Shown: positions 41,071 to 53,325 of the stretch, in pieces
Layout: the number at the start of each line of letters is the position of its first letter
How positions within the stretch are numbered: the stretch's first letter is position 1
Origin: Myxococcus hansupus
Lineage (GTDB): Bacteria > Myxococcota > Myxococcia > Myxococcales > Myxococcaceae
NCBI RefSeq assembly: GCF_000280925.3
Contig: NZ_CP012109.1
Coordinates: 8,328,501-8,392,500, forward strand
Length of the DNA stretch: 64,000 bases
Direction: 5' to 3'
Made by a program: the position numbers and the translations under genes
The notes under the pieces: generated by a model
Database searches by the model: none
What the model was told of the DNA's origin: nothing
The model's input: only the letters and a program-made list of their open reading frames with translations

Positions 41071-41155
41071 GCCTCCACTCTATGGCCGGGCGGGGCGCGG
41101 GGCGCGGACCGAAAATTGGAGGTGTCCGCCACGGGCGCTACAGTCCTGTACAATC

Positions 41156-41671
41156 ATGCGACTCGACAAGCATGCACTCCTGGGCCAGCTCTCCGAGCGC
41201 CTCCAGCAGAGCGACCGGCTGGCCCACCGGGCCGAGGCCGACGCCCGCGAGGCGGCCCGCAGCCTGGCCACGGAGTCCGAGAAGAAGGAAGACGGCCGCG
41301 CCGCCCTGGAGTTCGGGAGCCTCGCCACGGGCCAGGCCCACCGCGCCCGGCGCGTTCAGGAGGAAATCCAGGCGCTGACGAAGTTCGGCGAGGGCGCGCT
41401 GCCCCGGTTCACCCGGCAGGGGCCGGTGGCCCTGGGCGCCATCGTGGACGTCAGCACCGAGGACGAGGACGGCTTCTCCGAGCGCACCTTCTTCGTGCTG
41501 CCCGCGGGCGCCGGTACCGAGCTGACGGGCCCCGGCGGCGACGGCTTCCTGTCCGTCATCACCCCGGCCTCGCCGGTGGGACGGGCCCTCATGGGACGTA
41601 AGGCAGGCGACACCGTGGAGGTGATGCTGGCCGGTGAGGTTCGTGAGTGGACGGTGCTCGAGGTCGCGTGA
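41156..41671 (+). CDS. GreA/GreB-like transcription elongation factor
   Basis: The 171-residue protein (ATG 41156) has an N-terminal helical hairpin (1-78, rich in Ala, Arg and Glu) and a C-terminal FKBP-like Gre domain with VALGAIVDVSTED and SPVGRALMGRKAGDTVEVML. The coiled-coil tip lacks the clear pair of acidic residues that GreA uses for transcript cleavage; it reads DRLAHRAEADARE. It may therefore be a Gre-family regulator rather than a classical cleavage factor. It stands alone, divergent from rhodanese. Confidence 0.85.
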   Translation: MRLDKHALLGQLSERLQQSDRLAHRAEADAREAARSLATESEKKEDGRAALEFGSLATGQAHRARRVQEEIQALTKFGEGALPRFTRQGPVALGAIVDVSTEDEDGFSERTFFVLPAGAGTELTGPGGDGFLSVITPASPVGRALMGRKAGDTVEVMLAGEVREWTVLEVA

Positions 41672-41742
41672 TGTCGAGCCATTGACGAAAGCCCGGGGGG
41701 CAGTAGTACCGAAGCCGCCCGCCGCGCGTGAATCCGGGAAAG

Positions 41743-44259
41743 ATGTCTTCTTCGCCTTCACCGCAAATCCAGGCGTCGTCCCCGCCCTCCCATCTCCCGC
41801 TCACCTGGCCCGCCGCCGTCGTCGGGCTGATGTTCGGGGTGCTGATGACGTATGTCCCGTACGAGTTCCGGGTGGCCTCGTTCCGGCCGCTCTACCCGTA
41901 CGTGCGCCTGCTGGGCGTCACCTACCTGGCGGGCAGCATCCTCCTCATGGGCGCGCTGTTGTACCCGCGTGCGCCGCGCTGGCTGGACGCCCTGGGGCGC
42001 CTGCTGCTCGGCGCGGCCATGGCGCTCTACTGGTGGGTGCTCAACGTGCTGCCCGGCAGCTTCACGGGCATCATCCTCTACCCGGTGCTCTTCGGCGGCG
42101 TGGTGCTGGAGGCGTGGCCCGCCATGCGCCAACGGCCCGTGCTGCGCACCTTCTCCGCGCTCACCGGCGCCGCGTTCGGCGTGGCCATGCTGGTGGTGCC
42201 CGAGCGCTTCCCGCTGTCCGTCTACGCGCACCTGGCGCCCCTGCGGCCCGGGGTGGGCCTGCTGTTCGCCTTGTGCGGCGTGGGCCTGCTCTTGCCCACG
42301 CACTGGCTCCACCGGCGGCTGCCCGCGCTGCTGCTGGGCGGACTCGCGGTGCCCTTCGCGCTGCTGGCGTACGCCCTGGGCCGGGGCTCGTCGTGGCTGG
42401 GCGCGTCCGTGTACACGGTCCTCACGCTGGCGTGCCTCGCCCAGGCGCTGAACTGGCGCCCGCGCGCGCCGCGCACAGTGGGCTGGAAGCTCCTGCGCGG
42501 GCTCGCCTTCGCGGGGTTGGTGCCGCTGCTCGCGCTGGGGGGCCTGGCCGCCTATCTGGCGCAGAAGGCCATCGAGCAGCAGGTGCGCGACGACACGCAG
42601 CGCGCCGCCGCGGGCGAAGCCGACTTCCTGCGCCGCTACCTGGACGACGCGGGCGAGGCGCTGGCGCTGATGCTGGAGTCCCCAGGCTTCCGCGCCGCCT
42701 TCGTCTCCGCCGAGCGTGACAAGCTGGAGCCCTACCTCGTCACCCTGGCCGCGCAGGCGCGCGCGTTCGACGCGGCGCTGGCGGTGGACACCCAGGGCAC
42801 GGTGCTGGCCGCGTCGCCGGGCACGGAGGGCTGGGACCTGGAGCCGCGCGACTTCCTGCCCGCGTCCTTCACCCACGGCGCCGAGGTGTCACCGCCCTTC
42901 ATCCGCCCGCCGGGTCAGCCGCTGGTCGCGGTGACGCAGCCCTTCCGCGAGGACGGCGTGGTGCGCGGCATGCTGGTGGGCCTGCTGTCGCTGGAGCGGT
43001 TGAGCCAGGACACCACGCCGGCCTCGCGCCGCTTCCGCGTGCAGGTGCTGGACCGGCGCGGGCTCAAGGTGCTGCGAGACACCGCGCCGGGCGCGCCGCT
43101 CTTGGGCGAGGCCCACCTGCCGGAGGCGCTGAACCTGGAGCTCGTCCGCCCTGGCAACGGCGTGCTGGAGGCCTTCGACGCGGCCGACCGCCGCATGCTC
43201 GCCGCCGAGGCGCCGGTGGACGGCACCGAGTGGAGCGTGCTGGTGACGCAGGAGCTGGTGGTGGCCTACGCGGCGATTACGCGCATGAGCGCCGCGGTGG
43301 TGGGGCTGGTGGTGCTGGGCGTCCTCCTGGCGCTGGCGCTGTCACAGCTCGTCGCGCGCGACATCATCCGCCGCCTGGACCACCTGCGCACCGCCACCGC
43401 CGCGCTCACGGCGGGCGACTGGTCCCAGCGCGTGGACATGGAGGAGGACGACGAGCTGGGCGAGCTGGCCCGCGGCTTCAACGAGATGGCGGCCCGCACC
43501 GGCGCCACGCAGACGGAGCTGAAGGAGGCGGTGCGCGCGCGCGAGGAGTTCCTCAGCGTGGCCAGCCACGAGCTGCGCACGCCGCTCACCCCACTCAAGG
43601 GCTTCGCCGCGCTCACGCTCCAGCGGCTGGAGAAGAGCGGCGACTTCCCGGAGCGCGAGCGGCTGCTCAAGGCGCTGCGCTCCATGGCCCGCCAGACGGA
43701 GCGGCTGACGCGGCTGGTGGATGACCTGCTGGACACCGCCCGCATCCAGGGCGGCCGGCTGGAGCTGGAGCGCAAGCGGCTGGATTTGGTGCCCCTGCTG
43801 AGCGAGGTGGTGGAGCGCTTCGAGCTGCGCACCGAGTCCGGCATCACCTTCGAGTTCCAGGCCCCAGGCCACCCGGTGGAAGGCGACTGGGACGCGCTCC
43901 GCCTGGAGCAGGTGCTCACCAACCTGGTCAGCAACGCCGTGCGCTACTCCCCTCACGGCGGCGCGGTGCGCCTGTCGCTGGAAGAGGCCGAGGACCACGT
44001 CCTGCTGCGCGTGCGCGACGAGGGCATCGGCATTCCCCCGGAGAACGTGGCGGACCTGTTCCGACCCTTCGCCCGCGCGTCCAACGCCCAGGCGCGCCAC
44101 TTCGGCGGGCTGGGCCTGGGCCTCTTCATCTGCCGCGAAATCGTGGAGCGGCACGGCGGGAGCATCTGGGTGGAGAGCCCCGGGCCCCAGCGCGGCAGCA
44201 CCTTCCACGTCCGGCTGCCGCGCAACCTCGGGGCGGCCGTCCCAGCGACCGCCGCCTGA
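41743..44259 (+). CDS. Membrane sensor histidine kinase with 7-TM N-terminus and Cache-like sensor
   Basis: The ATG at 41743 is taken as start; a GTG at 41728 would add five residues. The 838-residue protein opens with about seven to eight membrane helices (residues 20-245). A further helix and a periplasmic Cache-like domain (about 255-510, with FDAALAVDTQGTVLAASP and SVLVTQELVVAY) follow, then another helix, HAMP (530-585), HisKA with His609 in VASHELRTPLTPLKG, and a HATPase domain with N box near 727 and GGLGLGLFICREIV. There is no receiver. It is convergent with the next kinase, 7 bases between stops. No response regulator is adjacent. Confidence 0.93.
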   Translation: MSSSPSPQIQASSPPSHLPLTWPAAVVGLMFGVLMTYVPYEFRVASFRPLYPYVRLLGVTYLAGSILLMGALLYPRAPRWLDALGRLLLGAAMALYWWVLNVLPGSFTGIILYPVLFGGVVLEAWPAMRQRPVLRTFSALTGAAFGVAMLVVPERFPLSVYAHLAPLRPGVGLLFALCGVGLLLPTHWLHRRLPALLLGGLAVPFALLAYALGRGSSWLGASVYTVLTLACLAQALNWRPRAPRTVGWKLLRGLAFAGLVPLLALGGLAAYLAQKAIEQQVRDDTQRAAAGEADFLRRYLDDAGEALALMLESPGFRAAFVSAERDKLEPYLVTLAAQARAFDAALAVDTQGTVLAASPGTEGWDLEPRDFLPASFTHGAEVSPPFIRPPGQPLVAVTQPFREDGVVRGMLVGLLSLERLSQDTTPASRRFRVQVLDRRGLKVLRDTAPGAPLLGEAHLPEALNLELVRPGNGVLEAFDAADRRMLAAEAPVDGTEWSVLVTQELVVAYAAITRMSAAVVGLVVLGVLLALALSQLVARDIIRRLDHLRTATAALTAGDWSQRVDMEEDDELGELARGFNEMAARTGATQTELKEAVRAREEFLSVASHELRTPLTPLKGFAALTLQRLEKSGDFPERERLLKALRSMARQTERLTRLVDDLLDTARIQGGRLELERKRLDLVPLLSEVVERFELRTESGITFEFQAPGHPVEGDWDALRLEQVLTNLVSNAVRYSPHGGAVRLSLEEAEDHVLLRVRDEGIGIPPENVADLFRPFARASNAQARHFGGLGLGLFICREIVERHGGSIWVESPGPQRGSTFHVRLPRNLGAAVPATAA

Positions 44260-44266
44260 GCGCGGC

Positions 44267-45991
44267 TCAGACGGGCGAGGGCTCCGGGGCGCTGTGCCCC
44301 ACCAGCCACTCCTCGGGGATGTCACCGCGCGGCAGCTCCAGCACGAAGAGGGAGCCCTGCCCGGGCTCGCTGGTGGCGCGCACCGTGCCTCCGAAGGCCT
44401 CCACGATTTGCCGGGTGATGTAGAGCCCCAGGCCCAGGCCGCCGTAGTGCCGGTCGCTCACCGCGCGCTCGAAGCGCTCGAAGATGCGCGGCAGGTCCTC
44501 CGCGGAGATGCCGATGCCGCCGTCGCGCACCGTGACGCGGGCGGTGAGCCCCTCGGACTCCACCACCACCCGCACGGGGTGGCCCGCGCCGTACTTCAGC
44601 GCGTTGGACAGCAGGTTCGTCACCACCTGCTCCAGCCGCAGCCGGTCCCACCGGCCCATGACGGGCACGGGCGCGTGCAGCTCCAATTCACACTGGAGCT
44701 GCGAGGCGGACGGCGCGAAGCGGAAGAGGATGTCCGCCGCCACGCTGGCCAGGTCCAGCTCCTCCACCTCCAGCCTCAGGCGGCCCGCGGTGATGCGCGA
44801 CACGTCGAGCAGGTTGTCCACCAGCGTCGTCAGCTTGCGCACCTGGCGCTGCACGACATCCAGCGTCTCCGACACGCGCTCGGCGGACACCGGCTGCTGG
44901 TGCGCGGCGAGGCCGTCCACCTGCCGTTGCAGCAACTGCACCTTGAGGTGCAGCGGCGTCAGCGGCGTCTTCAGCTCATGGCTGGCGATGCCCAGGAACT
45001 CGTCGCGCAGACGCACCGCCTCGCGCGCTTCCTGGAGCAACTGAGCGTTGTCCACCGAGAGCGCGGTGCGACGGGCCACCTCCTCCGCCAGCCGCACCTC
45101 CTCCGCGCTGAAGTCCCTCGCCGCGTCACACCGGAACAGGGCCAGCGTGCCGATGACGCGCTCGCGCGCCACCAACGGCACGCCCAGGTAGGTGCACGGC
45201 CCCAGGCCCTTCAACAACCGCGCGTGCGTCGCGTCCCGCGCGGCGGCGTCGAGCTGCGCCTCCGTCACGTGCAGCCGCTCCAACTGGCCCAGGCCGAACA
45301 GCGGCAACACGCGCTCGGGCGGCAGCAGGTAGTCGCGCAGCACCTCCTCCAACATGGCGTGGCGCTGCGCGTCCGTGTGCAGCGCCGCCACCGGACGCGG
45401 CGGCTCGCCGGGCGCGCCCAGGTACAACACCGCGGCCTCGCCCAACGCGGGCACCAGCAACCGGAGCAGTTGGGGCGCCGCGGCCTCGTCGAAGGCGGCG
45501 CCGAGCAACGCCCCGGCCTCCGCCAGCAGCCGCGTGGAGTCCACCGCGTCCAACCCGGAGGGCACGGCCTCCTCGCGAGCACGGAGCAGCGCGCCCGCGG
45601 CCAGTCCCTCCGGCGTGCCCAGCGGCATCGCCGAAGCCCGCATCACCAACTGCGTGCCATCCGGCCGGCGCACGCGCCAGCGCGACTCCGCGACCCGCTC
45701 ACCGGTGAGCGCCCGCGCCAGAGGCGGCACCTCCACCGACATGGATGCATCATCCGCACGCATCCATACACAGCCGGGCAGCCAGCCGTGCTCGGCGCGC
45801 TCGGGCCGGCTCATGCGGAAGTGAAGCCCGGCCTCTCTGTTGAATGCGAGCACACGCCCGGTGACATCCACCACCACGAGGGCATCGGACGACTGCTCGA
45901 GCAGCAACTGGAGCACCCCGTCCTTCACCAGGGTCTCCACTTCTTCGGAGTCCGGATGAGTCATCGAAAGCGGAGCGCTTCCAGAGGCCAT
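44267..45991 (-). CDS. PAS-GAF sensor histidine kinase
   Basis: The ATG at 45991 is preferred; ATG 45964 is an alternative. The 574-residue soluble protein has a PAS domain (about 25-125, SSDALVVVDVTGRVLAFNREA), a GAF domain (about 150-320, YLGVPLVARERVIGTLAL), HisKA with His338 in IASHELKTPLTPLH and a HATPase domain with NLLSNALKYGAG, GGIGIS and GGLGLGLYITRQIVE. The usual DxGxG Asp context reads RDGGIGI, as in many myxobacterial kinases. It is divergent from the next kinase gene. It should phosphorylate an unlinked response regulator. Confidence 0.92.
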   Translation of the reverse strand: MASGSAPLSMTHPDSEEVETLVKDGVLQLLLEQSSDALVVVDVTGRVLAFNREAGLHFRMSRPERAEHGWLPGCVWMRADDASMSVEVPPLARALTGERVAESRWRVRRPDGTQLVMRASAMPLGTPEGLAAGALLRAREEAVPSGLDAVDSTRLLAEAGALLGAAFDEAAAPQLLRLLVPALGEAAVLYLGAPGEPPRPVAALHTDAQRHAMLEEVLRDYLLPPERVLPLFGLGQLERLHVTEAQLDAAARDATHARLLKGLGPCTYLGVPLVARERVIGTLALFRCDAARDFSAEEVRLAEEVARRTALSVDNAQLLQEAREAVRLRDEFLGIASHELKTPLTPLHLKVQLLQRQVDGLAAHQQPVSAERVSETLDVVQRQVRKLTTLVDNLLDVSRITAGRLRLEVEELDLASVAADILFRFAPSASQLQCELELHAPVPVMGRWDRLRLEQVVTNLLSNALKYGAGHPVRVVVESEGLTARVTVRDGGIGISAEDLPRIFERFERAVSDRHYGGLGLGLYITRQIVEAFGGTVRATSEPGQGSLFVLELPRGDIPEEWLVGHSAPEPSPV

Positions 45992-46224
45992 GAGGGACGT
46001 CCCGCAAGTAGAGGCGGCATGGAGGCAAGTCCGCCACCGCGGAAGAAAGTAAGCCTCCGTGCATCCACACAACAGCAGGAGGGGCACCATCCCCATCCCG
46101 AGCCAACCAGGGTCATCGAAGCCCCCCTTGCTTGCCTGCCCGGAAATCCAGATTCTCTGGCCCTTTGTAGCGCAACCGGGTGACCTTGCGTCCACCCGTG
46201 CGGCCCACTTTCTCGAGCCCCATC

Positions 46225-49089
<2,865 letters not shown>

Positions 49090-49218
49090 GCGATGGGGTC
49101 GTGGGGACATCGGACAACGGGCGGACCCTCCTCCCGGTGACCGATGCGCGAAAGACAGGCCCCGGGCGAGTGTGCCGTTCCAACACCCCTGACACCCGCT
49201 CCAACCCCGAGGCCCTGA

Positions 49219-50655
49219 ATGAACCGCTCGCTGCTGCTGGTCGCCGCCACCGGAGCGCTCGCCGTCGGCGCACTTCTGCTGGGCAAGCCCCCACCGCCTC
49301 CCGCGCCGCCAGCGCCCGTCGTCACCGACACCAGCCACACGGTGCGCAGGCCGGAGGACCCTCCCGCCGTCCACACCCTGCCGCGGGTGTCCGCCGAGCC
49401 CGCGGGCGGCGCCGTGACGATGTACGGCAAGCTCTCCGGAGGCTACGTGCAGACGGGGCCGAGCGAGGCCTTCGCGTGGCTGGAGCTGCAGGCGCGCCCG
49501 CCCGACGCCCAGCAGCGCGTGCCCGTCAGCCTGGCGCTGGTGCTGGACCGCTCCGGCTCCATGGCGGGCAGGAAGCTGGAGGATGCCCGGCACGCCGCCC
49601 GGGAGCTGGTGATGCGACTGACGCCGGAGGACCGGCTCGCCTTCATCGACTACGGCACCGACGTGCGCGTGCACCACAGCCGGAAGATGACGCCCGAGGC
49701 GCGTGAGGAGCTGCTCTCCCTCATCGCCTCGCTGAGCGGCGACGGCAGCACCAACATCAGCGGCGCGCTCGAAGCGGCGACCGAGGCCCTGCGGCCCCAC
49801 ATGCACGAGTACCGCGTCAGCCGCGCCATCATGCTGAGCGACGGGCAGCCCACCACCGGCCTCACGAATGACTCGGACCTGTTCCAGCAGGCGCACCGGC
49901 TGCGCCGCGACGGCGTCACCATCAGCGCGCTGGGCGTGGGCCGGGACTACCAGGAGCTGCTGATGCGCGGCATCGCGGAGCAGGGCGGCGGCTTCTCCGG
50001 CTTCATCGACGACTCGTCGCGGCTCGCGGAGGTCTTCGCCCGGGAGCTGGACCAGGCGACCAGCACCGTGGCCCGGCAGTTGGAGCTGCGGCTGGACGTG
50101 CCCCCGGAGGTGCAGCACGTGGACGTCATGGGCATGGCGTCCTACCGCGAGGGCAACGTCCTGAAGGTGCCGCTGTACGACCTGGCCGGCTCTCAGACTG
50201 TGCGCGTGGTGACGAAGCTGACGCTGAAGACGGAGCAGACCGCCGGCACGCTGGCGCTGGTGAACGCCCGGCTGCACTACGTGGACGTGGTCCGCGACAT
50301 GCCCATTGAGACGGGGCTCCAGCTCAGCGCGCAGGTGACGAACGACATGGAGCGCGTGCGCGCCCACCTGGACAAGGAGGTGCGTGTCCATGCCACGCGC
50401 GCGTTGGGCACCCAGCAGATGGTGGCCGCCGCGGAGGAGATGAAGCTCGGCAACAAGGCGAAGGCCCGTAGCCTGCTGGACAACGCCCGGACGATTTTCG
50501 GAACCTCCGCGGATGCGCTCTCCGGGGAGCTTGCGGACGTGCACTCCTCCCAGGCAGCCTTGCAGGGTGCCGCCAACGCGGAGCAGGAGCAGGCCGAGTC
50601 CCGCAACCTGCTCAAGAAATCCATCCGGAACTTTGGCCAGAACAACACGTACTAG
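49219..50655 (+). CDS. Exported or membrane-anchored VWA-domain protein
   Basis: The 478-residue protein has an N-terminal hydrophobic helix (5-21) followed by a Pro-rich linker, so it is anchored or secreted. The von Willebrand factor A domain (about 100-290) has a full MIDAS: D110-x-S112-x-S114 in LDRSGSMAG, Thr178 in GDGSTNIS and Asp208 in LSDGQPTTG. The C-terminal part (300-478) is beta-rich then helical with a heptad-like end. Such proteins bind metal-dependent ligands in the periplasm. The next gene encodes a membrane/coiled-coil protein 21 bases on, likely the same transcript. Confidence 0.9.
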   Translation: MNRSLLLVAATGALAVGALLLGKPPPPPAPPAPVVTDTSHTVRRPEDPPAVHTLPRVSAEPAGGAVTMYGKLSGGYVQTGPSEAFAWLELQARPPDAQQRVPVSLALVLDRSGSMAGRKLEDARHAARELVMRLTPEDRLAFIDYGTDVRVHHSRKMTPEAREELLSLIASLSGDGSTNISGALEAATEALRPHMHEYRVSRAIMLSDGQPTTGLTNDSDLFQQAHRLRRDGVTISALGVGRDYQELLMRGIAEQGGGFSGFIDDSSRLAEVFARELDQATSTVARQLELRLDVPPEVQHVDVMGMASYREGNVLKVPLYDLAGSQTVRVVTKLTLKTEQTAGTLALVNARLHYVDVVRDMPIETGLQLSAQVTNDMERVRAHLDKEVRVHATRALGTQQMVAAAEEMKLGNKAKARSLLDNARTIFGTSADALSGELADVHSSQAALQGAANAEQEQAESRNLLKKSIRNFGQNNTY

Positions 50656-50676
50656 CCGCGCAGGACGGTGAACCCC

Positions 50677-51786
50677 ATGGCCCTCTCCCTGCAGTTCTTC
50701 CACCGCGAAGAGTTCGAGTCCCGCACGCTTCGCGCGCTGGGAGGCGCCGCCTGCATGGGCCTGGTCGCGGGCGCCGCCGAGCGGCTGCACGTGAACCTGG
50801 GGCCGGGGTACCTCGCCGTCGCCGCCGCCGCGCTGGCCTGCGCGAAGCCCACGGGCGTCCACCCCATGGCGCTCCGGCTGGCGCTGGCGGTGGTGCCCGC
50901 CCTGCCCTACTTCTTCGAGGCGCCCGACCCGGTGCCGCAGAGCATCGGCGGCGCGCTGGCCGCGGCGCTGGTGGGCTGGGTGGGCCTGGGGCGTGAGCAT
51001 CCAGGCAAGCCCGCCACCGTGGCCGCGAGCGCCGCCGCCGCGGGCGTGCTCGTGCCCCTGGGGCTGTACGTCCAGCAGGTGCTGGAGGCGCGCTTCCTGG
51101 GCAGCACCGGCATGCTGTCCGCGCTGGTGAGCTTCCTCGTCGTGGGCCTCTTCTGGGGCATTGGCACGCTGCCGGCCAACGTCACCGTGGAGCTGGACGC
51201 GGTGGAGGCGCGGGGTGGGCGGCTGGAGGGCGGCCTCCAGGGCGAGGCCCGGGATTTGTCCGCGCGGGCGCTGTCGCTCTACCGACAGTGCAAGGCGTCG
51301 GTGCTGAAGCTGCCCGCGAGCCCCGAGCGCTCGGAGCTGCTCGGCGTGGTGGAGAAGCTGGCCGGCGAATGCTTCTCGCTGGCGGAGGCCCACCACGGGC
51401 TGGCGGCGCAGCTCGGCTCCGTGGTGGCCAACGACGTGGACGCACAGGTGCGCGAGCTGCGCCAGCGCGCCGCCGCCACCCAGGACGCGGTGGCCCGGCG
51501 GCAGTTGGAGCTGGCCGCGTCCTCATTGGGCGAGGAGCTCAACCACCTGGACGTGCTGGCCCGCCGCAGCGAGCGGCTGCTGGCCCAGCTCCACGCGCAG
51601 GTGGCGCTGATGGAGCGTGCCCGCGTGTCCTTCATTGGCGTGCAGGGCAGCGAGCTGGGAGCCAAGGGCGCTCAGGCCGCGGACCTGGCGCGCAAGCTGA
51701 AGCAGTTGGGCGAGGCGCCCTCGAGCGCGCCCGCCGAGGAAGCCGCGCCGTTGGTGCCGCCGCAGTCCACGCGCCTCACGCCCTGA
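50677..51786 (+). CDS. Membrane protein with C-terminal coiled coil, unknown function
   Basis: The ATG at 50677 has AGGA 11 bases upstream. The 369-residue product has four to five membrane helices in residues 25-175 (LGGAACMGLVAGAA, LALAVVPALPYFF, GGALAAALVGWVGLG, AAAAGVLVPLGLYVQQVL, LVSFLVVGLFWGIGTL). The remaining 190 residues are helical and heptad-rich (SLYRQCKASVLKLPASPE, AQLHAQVALMERARVSF) and lie on one side of the membrane. No family is recognised. It follows the VWA gene closely, so the two may form a complex. Confidence 0.8.
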   Translation: MALSLQFFHREEFESRTLRALGGAACMGLVAGAAERLHVNLGPGYLAVAAAALACAKPTGVHPMALRLALAVVPALPYFFEAPDPVPQSIGGALAAALVGWVGLGREHPGKPATVAASAAAAGVLVPLGLYVQQVLEARFLGSTGMLSALVSFLVVGLFWGIGTLPANVTVELDAVEARGGRLEGGLQGEARDLSARALSLYRQCKASVLKLPASPERSELLGVVEKLAGECFSLAEAHHGLAAQLGSVVANDVDAQVRELRQRAAATQDAVARRQLELAASSLGEELNHLDVLARRSERLLAQLHAQVALMERARVSFIGVQGSELGAKGAQAADLARKLKQLGEAPSSAPAEEAAPLVPPQSTRLTP

Positions 51787-51796
51787 GACGCGGGGC

Positions 51797-52126
51797 CTAC
51801 TTGCCGCGCGAGGCCGTCCGGCTCGCGCGCTTGCGGCGCGCGGGCGGCGGCTTGGGACTCACCGGCGGCGCGTGGAGTTGATCCGCGATGCGCTGCTCGA
51901 TGGCCTCTCGCGTGCCACGGGCCACGACGAGCGCCGCCTCGATTTCCTCGCGCACGCGCGCGGCCTGCTCCTCCGCCGTCACGCGGTACTCCGACGCCGT
52001 GCGCCGCAGCGCGATGCTGCCCCGCTCCGGCGGCGTCTTTCGTTCACCAGTGCTCACAGCCCTGGAAACGCTCCTCCGCCTGCGCCCTTGCGTCCTGGGT
52101 GTCTGCTGTCCTTCGTGCTCCGCCAT
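51797..52126 (-). CDS. Small basic coiled-coil protein, unknown function
   Basis: The ATG at 52126 follows GGAGG at good spacing. The 109-residue protein has a disordered Arg-rich N-terminus, a helix of about 45 residues (YRVTAEEQAARVREEIEAAL and following) and a C-terminal tail of Lys/Arg/Pro/Ser (PPPARRKRASRTASRGK) like histone-H1-type tails. It may bind DNA or another acidic partner. It converges with the membrane protein gene, 10 bases apart. No known family is recognised. Confidence 0.7.
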   Translation of the reverse strand: MAEHEGQQTPRTQGRRRRSVSRAVSTGERKTPPERGSIALRRTASEYRVTAEEQAARVREEIEAALVVARGTREAIEQRIADQLHAPPVSPKPPPARRKRASRTASRGK

Positions 52127-52358
52127 CCGCGCCTCCCGGCAAGTCATCCTCGCTTCCAGGAAAGTGGGCTGCTATCCGACGCGAAGGAAGCCCGTGCCTG
52201 GGCCGGCCTCTCCCCAGGCAGGCGACATGCCGTCTGTTCACTCAGCAGGGTTGCTTCTTGGGTGAACCAGAAAAACGCTACAGGGCGCCCATCTGGATGC
52301 AGCATTTTCGAACGCGCTGGGTACTGACAGCACCGCAGCGATTCTTTGCGAGGATACC

Positions 52359-53186
52359 GTGGCCGTCAGCGCACCCTTTTCGTTCCTGAAGAATCGGAAG
52401 CACAACCTGGACCGGATGACGCTGGGCGACCTGGTCTACTCGTTCTTCACCTACTACGCCGTGGTGGCCTACATCACCGTGGGCGTCATCAGCCTGGCCC
52501 TGGCGGTGAAGTGGTTCGAGAACCCGCTGCGCATGCTGCTGGCCATGCTGGCCGCCAGCGTCGTGTTCCCGTTCGGCTGGTACCTGGTCCACAAGCACAT
52601 CCTGCACAGCCGCTTCCTCTACAAGTCGCCCCTCACCGCGTCGACGTGGAAGCGCATCCACTTCGACCACCACCAGGACCCGCACGACCTGCGCGTGCTC
52701 TTCGGCGCGCTGGCCAACGTGCTCCCCACCGTGGCCGGCGTCATCGCGCCCATCGGCTACCTCATCGGGGGCAAGGCGGGCGCCGCCGCCGCGCTGGGCT
52801 GGGCCATGGTGATTACGTGCTTCTACGAGTTCTGCCACTGCATCCAGCACCTGAACTACACGCCCAAGTCCCGGTTCCTGAAGGACATCAAGCGGCTGCA
52901 CCTGTCGCACCACTTCCACAACGAGCAGGGCAACTACGGCATCACCAACTACTTCTGGGACCGGCTCTTCGGGACGCTCTACGAGAAGTCCGGTGACAGG
53001 CCCAAGAGCCCCACCGTCTTCAACCTGGGCTACACGGCCGAGGAGGCGCAGCGCTACCCCTGGGTGGACCGCCTCTCCGGTGGCACCCGCGGTGACGGCC
53101 ACCCGCGCCGCTTCTGGGACAACGCGGGCACGCCGGGCTCGACCCCGCAGGCCCCAGCCGAGCCCGTGACGCGCCAGGAAGGCTGA
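52359..53186 (+). CDS. Fatty acid hydroxylase / sterol desaturase-family membrane protein
   Basis: Translation starts at the GTG at 52359 after AGGA. The 275-residue protein has four to five membrane helices. It carries the di-iron His clusters of the family: HKHILH (78-83), HFDHH (101-105), FCHCIQH (158-164) and HLSHHFHN (181-188), the last with the usual HxxHH form. Such enzymes insert oxygen into acyl chains or sterols using O2. In bacteria many hydroxylate ceramide or carotenoid. A terminator-like hairpin separates it from the BlaI gene. Confidence 0.92.
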   Translation: MAVSAPFSFLKNRKHNLDRMTLGDLVYSFFTYYAVVAYITVGVISLALAVKWFENPLRMLLAMLAASVVFPFGWYLVHKHILHSRFLYKSPLTASTWKRIHFDHHQDPHDLRVLFGALANVLPTVAGVIAPIGYLIGGKAGAAAALGWAMVITCFYEFCHCIQHLNYTPKSRFLKDIKRLHLSHHFHNEQGNYGITNYFWDRLFGTLYEKSGDRPKSPTVFNLGYTAEEAQRYPWVDRLSGGTRGDGHPRRFWDNAGTPGSTPQAPAEPVTRQEG

Positions 53187-53204
53187 GCACCCGGCGGTCC
53201 CCTC

Positions 53205-53236
53205 GCCCCCTCCCTCACCCAGAGGCAGGGGGCTTT
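53205..53236 (+). terminator. Intrinsic terminator after the hydroxylase gene
   Basis: This is a 7-bp perfect stem, GCCCCCT at 53205-53211 and AGGGGGC at 53227-53233, followed by TTT. It lies about 20 bases after the stop and just before the BlaI promoter. Confidence 0.6.
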
Positions 53237-53250
53237 GACGGACCGTATCT

Positions 53251-53291
53251 ACGAAGGGCTTCGTTGACATCTACGAACCGATTCGTAATAT
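53251..53291 (+). promoter_or_regulatory. Sigma70-type promoter with two BlaI-type operator dyads
   Basis: TTGACA (53264-53269) and TAATAT (53286-53291) are spaced 16 bases apart. Two dyads overlap them: ACGAAG-GG-CTTCGT at 53251-53264, and TACGAA-CCGA-TTCGTA at 53272-53287. Their centres are 22 bases apart, two helical turns, and both use the same half-site ACGAA. The layout fits a BlaI/MecI repressor blocking its own operon. The start codon is at 53326. Confidence 0.85.
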
Positions 53292-53325
53292 GGCTTCAGG
53301 CAATCGAGTCGCAGAGGGAAACGTC

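Noticed and set aside
45992..46195. Upstream extension of the PAS-GAF kinase with a lipobox-like LLLLCGC
   Set aside because: A lipidated cytoplasmic histidine kinase makes no sense. The extension has a poor start context, and the PAS domain begins after the ATG at 45991.
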